Assembly (NCBI GenBank): GCA_016926455.1
Contig: JAFGOO010000068.1
Span: 1 to 5,245, forward strand
Reading direction: 5' to 3'
Source of the DNA: Methanosarcinaceae archaeon
Lineage (GTDB): Archaea; Halobacteriota; Methanosarcinia; Methanosarcinales; Methanosarcinaceae
DNA: 5,245 nt
Shown: piece by piece, positions 1 through 5,243 of the stretch
Layout: each line of letters begins with the position of its first letter
How positions within the stretch are numbered: the stretch's first letter is position 1
Made by a program: the position numbers and the translations under genes
Notes under the pieces: generated by a model
What the model was told of the DNA's origin: nothing
Seen by the model: only the letters and a program-made list of their open reading frames with translations
Database searches by the model: none

Positions 1-378
1 GGTACAAAACCTTCTGATTATGATTTTGCGGTATTCCATCAACCAAATGGGAAGTTTCCGACACGCGCGGCAAAGATGTTAGGATTCAGTAACGAACAGA
101 TCAAAACAGGGTTAGTGGTGCCAAGACTTGGAAACACATACTCGGGCTCGTGCATCATGGGTATCGCAGCAATCCTCGACAAGGCAAAACCAGGAGACAG
201 GATATTTGCCACTGCATTTGGTTCTGGTGCAGGTGGTGATGCATTCAGCATTACTGTGACGGACAGGATAGAAGAGATCCGTGAAGGTGCACCTACGGTG
301 GAGGAACTGTTGAGTAATCCGGTATACATGGACTATGCAATGTATGCCAAGCACAAGGGTAAGATAAAACGCGCATGA
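1..378 (+). CDS. Hydroxymethylglutaryl-CoA synthase, archaeal type (5'-truncated by window edge)
   Basis: This is the C-terminal 125 residues of HMG-CoA synthase, the cytosolic mevalonate-pathway enzyme that condenses acetyl-CoA with acetoacetyl-CoA to HMG-CoA. Frame 1 is open from base 1 to the TGA at 376-378. The segment FHQPNGKFP holds the conserved catalytic histidine (codon at 37-39). It is followed by the family block NTYSGS and by a Gly-rich strand (FGSGAGGDAF) typical of the thiolase-fold C-terminus. The catalytic Cys and Glu would lie upstream of the window. Archaeal members are about 350 residues long, so roughly one third is visible. The tail (EELLSNPVYMDYAMYAKHKG) resembles archaeal rather than eukaryotic enzymes. 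The thiolase gene follows within 11 bases, which supports a shared operon and complex. I am confident of the family; the start and promoter are not visible. Confidence 0.95.
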   Translation, partial: GTKPSDYDFAVFHQPNGKFPTRAAKMLGFSNEQIKTGLVVPRLGNTYSGSCIMGIAAILDKAKPGDRIFATAFGSGAGGDAFSITVTDRIEEIREGAPTVEELLSNPVYMDYAMYAKHKGKIKRA

Positions 379-383
379 AGGTG
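378..383 (+). promoter_or_regulatory. Shine-Dalgarno site AAGGTG for the thiolase gene
   Basis: AAGGTG, complementary to the 3' end of archaeal 16S rRNA, begins on the last base of the HMG-CoA synthase stop codon. It lies six bases before the ATG at 390. It is what favours the start at 390 over the in-frame ATG at 375, which overlaps the upstream stop (ATGA) and has no such site before it. Confidence 0.6.
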
Positions 384-389
384 TTAGTA

Positions 390-1562
390 ATGAGAGATGT
401 AGCAATTATTGGAGTATATAATACAAAGTTCGGTGAAATGTGGGACCGTTCTTTCAGGGACATATTTGTTGAGGCTGGCGTGGGTGCGCTGGAAGATGCT
501 GGTGTTAGTGGGGAGGATATTGGTGGTCTGTACGTTGGGAACATGAGCGGTGGACAGTTTGTTGAGCAGGAGCATATCGGTGCCTTGATTGCAGACTATT
601 CGGGTCTTTCAAGAAACCTTCATCTACCGTCAACACGTGTAGAGGCAGCTTGTGCTTCGGGAGGACTTGCTCTCAGGCAGGCAATATTCGCAGTCGCATC
701 CGGGTATCAGGACATCACGGTTGCGGGAGGGGTAGAAAAGATGACCGATGTTTCCACTTCAATTGCATCTTCGGCTCTAGCGGCGGCAGCTGACCATGAA
801 TGGGAAGGCATGATGGGTGCCACGTTCCCAGGGTTATACGCAATGATCGCACGGTTGCATATGCATAAATACAGAACTACTAGTGAACAACTGGCAGAGG
901 TAGCTGTAAAGAACCACTACAACGGTTCAATGAACCCGATCGCCCAGTACCAGAACAGGATCACGGTGGACGCCGTGTTGAAATCCATAATGGTAGCGGA
1001 TCCCTTGCATATATTTGACTGTTCGCCCATAACAGACGGTGCATCTGCTCTTGTTGTTGCACCAGCTGATATTGCACACAAGTACACGGACACTCCCATT
1101 TATATCAAAGCAACTGCACAAGCGAATGACACCATTGCACTGCACGATCGCCGTGACATAACAACATTGGATGCCACGGTAATTGCAGCAAAGAGGGCTT
1201 ATGAGATGTCAGCGCTCACACCCAATGACATCGATCTTGTCGAAGTTCATGATTGCTTTACCATTGCAGAGATATGTGCCATTGAGGATTTGGGATTCAC
1301 AAAGAAAGGCGAAGGCGGCAAGATTACTGAAGAAGGAGAAACAGCAATTGGTGGCAGGATTCCTGTGAACACATCCGGCGGTCTTAAGGCATGCGGTCAT
1401 CCAGTGGGTGCAACTGGTATCAAGCAAACAGTGGAAATTACCCATCAACTGCGTGGAGAGGCAGGAAAACGACAGGTTGATGGAGCAGAGATTGGTATGA
1501 CCCATAATGTGGGTGGATCAGGTGCAACGGCGGTTGTACACATTCTTTCGAGGAACAGGTGA
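390..1562 (+). CDS. Acetyl-CoA C-acetyltransferase (acetoacetyl-CoA thiolase), archaeal SCP2-like type
   Basis: A thiolase that condenses two acetyl-CoA into acetoacetyl-CoA, the first step of the mevalonate pathway, probably in complex with the flanking HMG-CoA synthase and DUF35 protein. From ATG 390 it has 390 residues, a normal length. The start MRDVAIIGV matches how archaeal homologues begin; ATG 375 would add MKVLV. The nucleophilic Cys is in EAACASGG (residue 88), and a VHDCFT segment carries a His near residue 287. The block GHPVGATG (His near 337) is the conserved catalytic histidine motif. Near the end THNVGGSG (His near 372) stands where bacterial biosynthetic thiolases carry a second catalytic Cys (CxG), as in SCP2-like and archaeal thiolases. 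The 11-base spacing after HMG-CoA synthase and the downstream DUF35 gene, five bases away, indicate one transcript. Family assignment is firm; a degradative role is possible but unlikely in this context. Confidence 0.95.
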   Translation: MRDVAIIGVYNTKFGEMWDRSFRDIFVEAGVGALEDAGVSGEDIGGLYVGNMSGGQFVEQEHIGALIADYSGLSRNLHLPSTRVEAACASGGLALRQAIFAVASGYQDITVAGGVEKMTDVSTSIASSALAAAADHEWEGMMGATFPGLYAMIARLHMHKYRTTSEQLAEVAVKNHYNGSMNPIAQYQNRITVDAVLKSIMVADPLHIFDCSPITDGASALVVAPADIAHKYTDTPIYIKATAQANDTIALHDRRDITTLDATVIAAKRAYEMSALTPNDIDLVEVHDCFTIAEICAIEDLGFTKKGEGGKITEEGETAIGGRIPVNTSGGLKACGHPVGATGIKQTVEITHQLRGEAGKRQVDGAEIGMTHNVGGSGATAVVHILSRNR

Positions 1563-1563
1563 T
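1557..1563 (+). promoter_or_regulatory. Shine-Dalgarno site AGGTGAT for the DUF35 gene
   Basis: AGGTGAT is a seven-base perfect complement to the archaeal 16S rRNA 3' end. It contains the thiolase stop codon (TGA 1560-1562) and lies four bases before the ATG at 1568. This layout suggests that translation of the two genes is coupled. Confidence 0.65.
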
Positions 1564-1567
1564 ATAG

Positions 1568-1957
1568 ATGACAGTAGCAAGGTTCTGGAGAAAACAAGTT
1601 CACAGGTATAATCTTGTAGGTACACATTGCAACGAATGCGGTGAATATTTCTATCCGCCGCGGAACATGTGTCCGACATGCAGGCGCGATGGGAAAATTG
1701 AACCCCACAAGTTCAATGGTGCAGGAGAGGTTGTTACTTACACTGTTATTCGCACTGCAGCCGAAGGATTTGTGCATCAGACACCGTTTGTCCTTGCAAT
1801 CGTCAAACTGGACGAGGGTCCACAGCTCACTAGCCAGATAGTATGTGATCCTGAGGTGGCATATATAGGGATGAAAGTCAAACCCGTTTTCAGAAGGATA
1901 GGCCAGAGCGGCGAAAGGGATATAATTCACTACGGCACGAAATTTGTGCCGGTTTGA
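1568..1957 (+). CDS. DUF35 zinc-ribbon/OB-fold protein of the thiolase-HMG-CoA synthase complex
   Basis: A 129-residue DUF35 (YlaI/ChsH2-like) protein. It starts with a short helix (ARFWRKQVHRYNLVG), then a zinc ribbon with Cys at 21, 24, 35 and 38 (CNEC and CPTC). An OB-fold follows from about residue 46 to 115, with strands such as GEVVTYTVIR and FVLAIVKLDEG. Such proteins bind CoA esters or acyl substrates next to thiolases. In Methanothermococcus thermolithotrophicus the homologue bridges thiolase and HMG-CoA synthase and provides the shared CoA-binding site that lets acetoacetyl-CoA pass directly between them. The gene order here (synthase, thiolase, DUF35) matches that complex. The four cysteines are intact and the length is typical. 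It has no recognisable catalytic residues, so a scaffold and channelling role is inferred from family and context. Confidence 0.93.
   Translation: MTVARFWRKQVHRYNLVGTHCNECGEYFYPPRNMCPTCRRDGKIEPHKFNGAGEVVTYTVIRTAAEGFVHQTPFVLAIVKLDEGPQLTSQIVCDPEVAYIGMKVKPVFRRIGQSGERDIIHYGTKFVPV
1933..1951 (+). other. Hairpin just upstream of the CYTH gene start
   Basis: CGGCAC (1933-1938) pairs perfectly with GTGCCG (1946-1951). One further G-U pair leaves a five-base AAATT loop. It lies in the last codons of the DUF35 gene and ends seven bases before the next ATG (1959), where a Shine-Dalgarno site would be expected and none is evident. It could modulate initiation of the CYTH gene, but a chance structure in coding sequence is equally possible. 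Confidence 0.35.
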
Positions 1958-1958
1958 A

Positions 1959-2471
1959 ATGATTGAAGTTGAGATAAAAGCGCGCGCTGATCACCAAAAG
2001 ATAAAAAAGTTGCTTGAAGCGATGGGCGCTCAGGGAATAGGTATCGAAAAACATCATGATACCTATTACAATGCTCCACATCGTGATTTTGCTAAAACGG
2101 ACGAGGCACTTCGCATACGTTTGTGTAATGGAGAATCCATTCTCACATATAAAGGGAAGAAACTTGACAGTGTATCGAAGACACGTAATGAGTTCGAAAC
2201 GCCGGTTGATGGTGAGAGTGCACGTCGTATCCTGCTGGAACTTGGATTCGTAGAGAACGGTGTGGTCAAAAAAACCCGCGAGATTTTTGAGTTCGGTAGT
2301 CTTACAATAGGCCTTGATTCGGTAGAAGGGCTTGGTGATTTTATCGAGGTAGAGATAGTTGCGGATTCGGATGTGGATTTTCACAGGGCGTGCTTGTTCG
2401 AGTTTTTGGTAAAACTGGGGATCAGGGAACAGGAATCTATCAGGAAATCATATCTGGAAATGCTGATGTGA
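1959..2471 (+). CDS. CYTH-domain protein, class IV adenylate cyclase (CyaB)/thiamine-triphosphatase family
   Basis: A 170-residue CYTH (triphosphate tunnel) protein, cytosolic. The hallmark ExExK motif is right at the start (EVEIK, residues 3-7), which decides the ATG at 1959; a TTG at 1944 would add five residues unlike the family. Other family marks follow in order: HHDTYYNAP (32-40), the basic strand LRIRL (51-55), LTYKGKK (62-68), NEFE (77-80), KKTRE (104-108), and the acidic end of the tunnel LDSVEGLGDFIEVEI (119-133), with Asp120, Glu130 and Glu132. These residues bind metal and a triphosphate substrate. Family members act as adenylate cyclases, thiamine triphosphatases or tripolyphosphatases, and sequence alone does not tell which. 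The ATG is one base after the DUF35 stop, so it probably depends on translation of the upstream gene. Its link to mevalonate synthesis is unexplained. Confidence 0.9.
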   Translation: MIEVEIKARADHQKIKKLLEAMGAQGIGIEKHHDTYYNAPHRDFAKTDEALRIRLCNGESILTYKGKKLDSVSKTRNEFETPVDGESARRILLELGFVENGVVKKTREIFEFGSLTIGLDSVEGLGDFIEVEIVADSDVDFHRACLFEFLVKLGIREQESIRKSYLEMLM

Positions 2472-2494
2472 TTCTTTTGAGTTTATTTTTTCAT
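2472..2494 (+). terminator. T-rich tract after the mevalonate/CYTH operon
   Basis: Immediately after the CYTH stop codon the plus strand is T-rich, with TTTT, TTT and a run of six T at 2486-2491. Archaeal RNA polymerase terminates at U-tracts without needing a hairpin, so this is a plausible operon end. It sits in the 59-base spacer between convergent genes. No comparable T-run is seen just after the helicase stop on the other strand. Confidence 0.45.
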
Positions 2495-2530
2495 GTACCG
2501 AGTTCTTGAATTGAGCTTTGAGCCTCATCG

Positions 2531-4720
2531 TTAATTTGTATTGTCCATGAAGAAATTCATAAGTGAATATTTCACCTTTGCAGGCTCAACATCAACGATC
2601 TCTTTTCTCTCATCTTCAGGAAACGAATTGAATACAGAGAATTTTCCGTAAAGTTCTGGTGAATCGTTTAAAAAGCGACCATCAAGAAGAATACGTACCC
2701 CGAAATCGGCTGGCGAGCGTACCACCCTGCCCATTGCCTGCCTGATCTTACGGATGCTTGGAACCTGAACCGCATATTCCCAGCCTGCACCATACCCAAA
2801 CACGTGGTCATAGGCGGATTCCACGGCATTCATGCGGTCATTGAGAGCAGGATACCCAACACCCACGATTATGACTGTACGACCCCGACCATCACGGTAA
2901 TCTACCCCTTCGCTCAGCGTTCCCCAGAGATAGGATACCAGTACAGACTTGCTGTCCTTTTCACCAATTTTGAAAAAATCTTCCCTGACATCCTTTGAGG
3001 ACACCCCAACCTCGTCTAGAAATACGGGCACATCCACTTTTGATTCAAGTTTTTTGTAATAGCGTTTGGCCTCATAGGAAGTCGGGAAAAATATAATCAC
3101 ATTCCCAGTGCTCTGTTCGATGGAATCAAGTAACACCTGTTCGATTATCTCCACTGTCTGGGGATCATCACGATTCTTTGCAAATAGGGGGGGGATAGAT
3201 ACTGCAATTGTCAGTCGTTTATCATAAGGGAACGATGTACTGTAGGCGATCTCGCATGTATCTCGTGTAATTCCAAGTGTGGTTTTGATCATCTCGAATG
3301 GCCGCAGGGTCGCTGACATCAAGATAGCCGAGAATAGTGAATCAAACAACGGTTCAGTAACATTTTTCGGGATACACGTAAACAGTTCAAGCCGACCATA
3401 TATCTCTTCATTTTGGTCGCGTCTTACATTCAATATCGGATAATATCGTAGGTCAGCGGAAAGTACGAGATAGGATGAAAGAAAATCCGCAGTATACCGT
3501 ATATGCGATCGTTTTAAAACCTTGCTAAGTCCTTTTTTATACTGGTCTCGATAAACATCATCCAGTTTCGCGCCAAATTCGCTTGCATTGGTCAGAAGTT
3601 TCTGGATTTTTTTTTCATCCCCGAAACCTGCTTCCATTGCCTGCCGCAAGAACTTGGCATGGATGATATCGTTCCTTTCATAAGGGTCACTGATACGCAT
3701 ATCGTACCATCTTCTTCCAACACGCTCACGCTCCCCAAATTTAAAACGCGAGTTATAAGTATCAAGCACGACGTTATGAAGTATCCTAAACAGGTTGTGC
3801 ACACCACCGTCAGGCATTTGATCATTGTTCGCTTCAAGTTCTGCAATTGCCTTTTCAATGGTATGTTCGGTAATTGTAATAGAAGAATGCGAACGTGCAG
3901 CAGATTCGATGTTGTGCGCCTCGTCAAGTATCACTATTACATCCTGTGGTTCTTTGTCGAGCCATCCAAGCAGTGTTGAGAAAATGTCGGCGTTAAGGAG
4001 GTGATGGAAATTGCATATCACAAGTTCTGCGTGTTTCAGTTCACGTTTTAGTAACTCATAGCTACACATCCCCTGAGCAAAAGCAAAATCGTTGACCTCT
4101 TCAGGTGATCGTACATCTGCAAAAAGCCATTTCCGAAATGTTTCACTGTCCGAACGGAGCACTTCGTAGAGATCATTGCAGGAATGGTTTCTTAGATTAC
4201 GCACTTTATCATTGGCTGCGTTGAGTTCCTTTGCCAGTTCATCCCTAAGCGCGATCAGTGCCGGATCCGGGGATTTTTTATAATTTTCATTGGCAGACTT
4301 AAGTTCCTGGTTTTTTAAGTGGATTTCACGTTCGATTTCCATGAGTTCGAACGTATTTTCCCGCTTTAGAGCACATTCTTCATAGTCAATTTTATGGGGA
4401 CACATTGTTGTCTTGCCCTTGATGACTGCAACTTTGATGTCATTGTTCTTTTTGATTTCACAGGCTTCCTGTATAAACTGGACCATCTGCTGGTGCACAT
4501 TGGTGGCGATTATGACGGTTTTATTTAGCTGCTTCCCCACGTCCAAAGAGGGCGCAAGTGCGCTTAATGTTTTACCTGTGCCGCACGCTCCCTCGAACAG
4601 CACGATCTGCCTTTTAAGAAGTGCGGAATGAATATTGTCCATGGCATCTTTCTGGTTTGGATAACACGTTTCTTTTGTAAAATATTTGAAGTAGCCGTTT
4701 TTTTGACTCATTACACTCAT
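2531..4720 (-). CDS. ATP-dependent DNA helicase, XPD/Rad3/DinG family (superfamily 2, Fe-S)
   Basis: A complete 729-residue 5'-3' DNA helicase of the Rad3/XPD/DinG group (COG1199), probably acting in DNA repair. Motifs run in order: Walker A GACGTGKT (44-51), motif Ia near IIATNVHQQ (70-78), DEAH (266-269), motif III LMSATLRP (467-474), motif IV NVIIFFPTSYE (540-550), motif V GTLSEGVDY (600-608) and motif VI QAMGRVVRSPADFG (661-674). Candidate [4Fe-4S] ligands are Cys107, Cys116, Cys181 and Cys219, placed between motifs Ia and II as in XPD. Residues about 122-178 are highly charged and look like a coiled-coil hairpin between the second and third cysteine. The helicase arch domain would be about 280-440. 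The start is at 4720 or the Met three codons later (4711); neither has a strong Shine-Dalgarno site. Runs of C8 and A9 in the coding strand leave the frame intact. It is convergent with the CYTH gene and divergent from the ferredoxin. Exact role (XPD-like or DinG-like) is not resolved. Confidence 0.93.
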   Translation of the reverse strand: MSVMSQKNGYFKYFTKETCYPNQKDAMDNIHSALLKRQIVLFEGACGTGKTLSALAPSLDVGKQLNKTVIIATNVHQQMVQFIQEACEIKKNNDIKVAVIKGKTTMCPHKIDYEECALKRENTFELMEIEREIHLKNQELKSANENYKKSPDPALIALRDELAKELNAANDKVRNLRNHSCNDLYEVLRSDSETFRKWLFADVRSPEEVNDFAFAQGMCSYELLKRELKHAELVICNFHHLLNADIFSTLLGWLDKEPQDVIVILDEAHNIESAARSHSSITITEHTIEKAIAELEANNDQMPDGGVHNLFRILHNVVLDTYNSRFKFGERERVGRRWYDMRISDPYERNDIIHAKFLRQAMEAGFGDEKKIQKLLTNASEFGAKLDDVYRDQYKKGLSKVLKRSHIRYTADFLSSYLVLSADLRYYPILNVRRDQNEEIYGRLELFTCIPKNVTEPLFDSLFSAILMSATLRPFEMIKTTLGITRDTCEIAYSTSFPYDKRLTIAVSIPPLFAKNRDDPQTVEIIEQVLLDSIEQSTGNVIIFFPTSYEAKRYYKKLESKVDVPVFLDEVGVSSKDVREDFFKIGEKDSKSVLVSYLWGTLSEGVDYRDGRGRTVIIVGVGYPALNDRMNAVESAYDHVFGYGAGWEYAVQVPSIRKIRQAMGRVVRSPADFGVRILLDGRFLNDSPELYGKFSVFNSFPEDERKEIVDVEPAKVKYSLMNFFMDNTN

Positions 4721-4779
4721 TATGATGTTAGCCTACTTAAACGATTTTGATGGGTCTTATGAAAGATTGAATTCAAGAA

Positions 4780-4788
4780 CTATAAATC
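4780..4788 (-). promoter_or_regulatory. Candidate TATA box for the helicase gene
   Basis: On the minus strand this reads GATTTATAG, close to the archaeal TTTATATA box. A start site about 25 bases downstream would fall near 4757, giving a leader of roughly 37 bases before ATG 4720. The same bases read CTATAAAT on the plus strand, so the box might also serve transcription towards the ferredoxin. Assigned by eye only. Confidence 0.35.
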
Positions 4789-4805
4789 GGGTTGAGAATT
4801 ATTAT

Positions 4806-4840
4806 CTTCAGACTTCGCCGTGGTCTTTGAAGTTTAAGAC
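4806..4840 (+). other. Overlapping inverted repeats followed by T-runs (possible leader structure)
   Basis: CTTCAGAC (4806-4813) can pair with GTC-TT-TGAAG (4823-4832) around a two-base bulge. The overlapping GTCTT (4823-4827) can instead pair with AAGAC (4836-4840), and ACTTC (4812-4816) with GAAGT (4829-4833). The pairings are mutually exclusive, and T-runs follow at 4851-4862. Alternative folds before a U-tract resemble an attenuator or a small RNA end, but the stems are short and this may be chance. Confidence 0.25.
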
Positions 4841-4885
4841 ACCTGTAGGGTTTTGATTTTTTGGATGTGAGGGAGGATTATTAGT

Positions 4886-5035
4886 GTGGAAACAGTTCTA
4901 AAATTGATTAACACCAACATATTTGATAGCCCCAAAAAATCGATAGGTTTTTATCTAATTTGCTTAATGGTATGTTGTAACGTCTTCGGTACAATATCGA
5001 ATTCCGTAAAGATGTATCAAATAAAAATGATATAA
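4886..5035 (+). CDS. Possible small hydrophobic protein upstream of ferredoxin (49 residues)
   Basis: I do not recognise this product. A GTG at 4886 opens a 49-codon frame ending with TAA at 5033-5035. A strong Shine-Dalgarno-like GGGAGG (4871-4876) precedes the GTG by nine bases, and the frame is closed upstream by a TGA at 4868-4870, so the start is well placed. The predicted protein has a short charged N-terminus (SPKKS, residues 15-19), then a hydrophobic stretch over about residues 20-37 (IGFYLICLMVCCNVFGTI) that could be one membrane helix, and a lysine-containing tail. Its stop overlaps the first bases of the ferredoxin Shine-Dalgarno, as expected for two coupled genes. Against it: the frame is short, the start is GTG, a competing GTG at 4884 opens only five codons, and the DNA is AT-rich without clear coding bias. 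Chance is a real alternative. Confidence 0.3.
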   Translation: METVLKLINTNIFDSPKKSIGFYLICLMVCCNVFGTISNSVKMYQIKMI

Positions 5036-5041
5036 AGGAGA
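5036..5041 (+). promoter_or_regulatory. Shine-Dalgarno site AGGAGA for ferredoxin
   Basis: AAAGGAGA (5034-5041) lies nine bases before ATG 5051, a good site that fixes the ferredoxin start. Its first two A bases are shared with the stop codon of the possible small gene upstream. Confidence 0.7.
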
Positions 5042-5050
5042 GCAAATTAA

Positions 5051-5227
5051 ATGGTAGCAGTAGTAAATGCAGATGAATGTACTGGTTGTGGAACATGCGT
5101 GGATGAATGTCCGGTTGAAGCAATTTCATTAAATGATGACGACATCGCAGTCATTAACGCAGACGAATGTACCGAATGTGGTGCATGTGTGGACGCATGT
5201 CCAGTTGAAGCAATTTCAATGGAATAA
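5051..5227 (+). CDS. 2[4Fe-4S] ferredoxin, clostridial type
   Basis: A 58-residue soluble electron carrier with two canonical cluster motifs: CTGCGTCVDECP (Cys 10, 13, 16, 20) and CTECGACVDACP (Cys 40, 43, 46, 50). In each motif the first three cysteines bind one cluster and the fourth, followed by Pro, helps bind the other. In methanogens such ferredoxins carry low-potential electrons to and from CO dehydrogenase, formylmethanofuran dehydrogenase and membrane complexes; which partner this one uses cannot be told here. Length is normal for the family. The protein is very acidic and consists of two nearly identical halves (residues 6-27 and 36-57). It starts at ATG 5051 behind a strong Shine-Dalgarno and ends TAA 5225-5227, inside a hairpin. 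It diverges from the helicase and probably has its own transcript. Confidence 0.95.
   Translation: MVAVVNADECTGCGTCVDECPVEAISLNDDDIAVINADECTECGACVDACPVEAISME
5066..5221 (+). repeat. Internal duplication in ferredoxin (two 66-base units, 90-base period)
   Basis: Units 5066-5131 and 5156-5221 encode residues 6-27 and 36-57. By hand alignment 53 of 66 bases match, and GTTGAAGCAATTTCA (5114-5128 and 5204-5218) is identical. The two-fold repeat is the ancient ferredoxin duplication, but the two halves are unusually alike. Confidence 0.8.
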
Positions 5228-5243
5228 AGCAATTTATTCCATT
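5218..5243 (+). terminator. 11-bp hairpin with GCAA loop at the ferredoxin stop codon
   Basis: AATGGAATAAA (5218-5228) is perfectly complementary to TTTATTCCATT (5233-5243), with a four-base GCAA loop, which is a GNRA tetraloop. The TAA stop (5225-5227) lies in the left arm. It could be a transcript-end or mRNA-stabilising structure for an abundant short message. Only two bases follow in the window, so a downstream T-tract cannot be seen. Confidence 0.55.

Larger units (their letters stand above)
4721..5050. other. 330-base divergent intergenic region (helicase / ferredoxin)
   Basis: The spacer holds, in order, the helicase leader and TATA-like box (to about 4788), a segment of overlapping inverted repeats (4806-4840), T-runs at 4851-4854 and 4857-4862, and a strong Shine-Dalgarno-like GGGAGG (4871-4876) before a possible 49-codon gene. 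The ferredoxin Shine-Dalgarno comes last. A second weak TATA-like stretch (GGTTTTTATCTA, 4946-4957) could be a closer ferredoxin promoter. I see no tRNA or mobile element here. Confidence 0.6.

Noticed and set aside
375..389. Upstream ATG of the thiolase gene (MKVLV extension)
   Set aside because: The ATG at 390 has a well-spaced AAGGTG site and matches the usual start of archaeal homologues; the upstream ATG only overlaps the previous stop.
1445..1930. Minus-strand 161-residue frame opposite thiolase and DUF35
   Set aside because: It spans the junction of two well-supported genes on the other strand and shows no domain; it is an antisense shadow.
1890..2384. Minus-strand 164-residue frame opposite the CYTH gene
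   Set aside because: The plus-strand product has the full set of CYTH motifs; the antisense frame has none and looks compositional.
3659..3979. Plus-strand 106-residue frame opposite the helicase
   Set aside because: It is antisense to conserved helicase sequence including the DEAH region and has no recognisable domain.
2501..4781. 12-base inverted repeat flanking the helicase (2501-2512 and 4770-4781, AGTTCTTGAATT and its complement)
   Set aside because: A 12-base match is about what chance allows in 5 kb. There is no target duplication, transposase or further extension, so it does not mark a mobile element.
4908..5129. Minus-strand 73-residue hydrophobic frame across the ferredoxin leader
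   Set aside because: It overlaps the 5' part of ferredoxin on the opposite strand, and its Leu-rich composition is what AT-rich antisense DNA gives.
5047..5232. Minus-strand 61-residue open frame with repeated Ser-Thr-Gly-His segments, opposite ferredoxin
   Set aside because: It is antisense to a clear ferredoxin; its repeats mirror the ferredoxin duplication, and it has no supporting start site.
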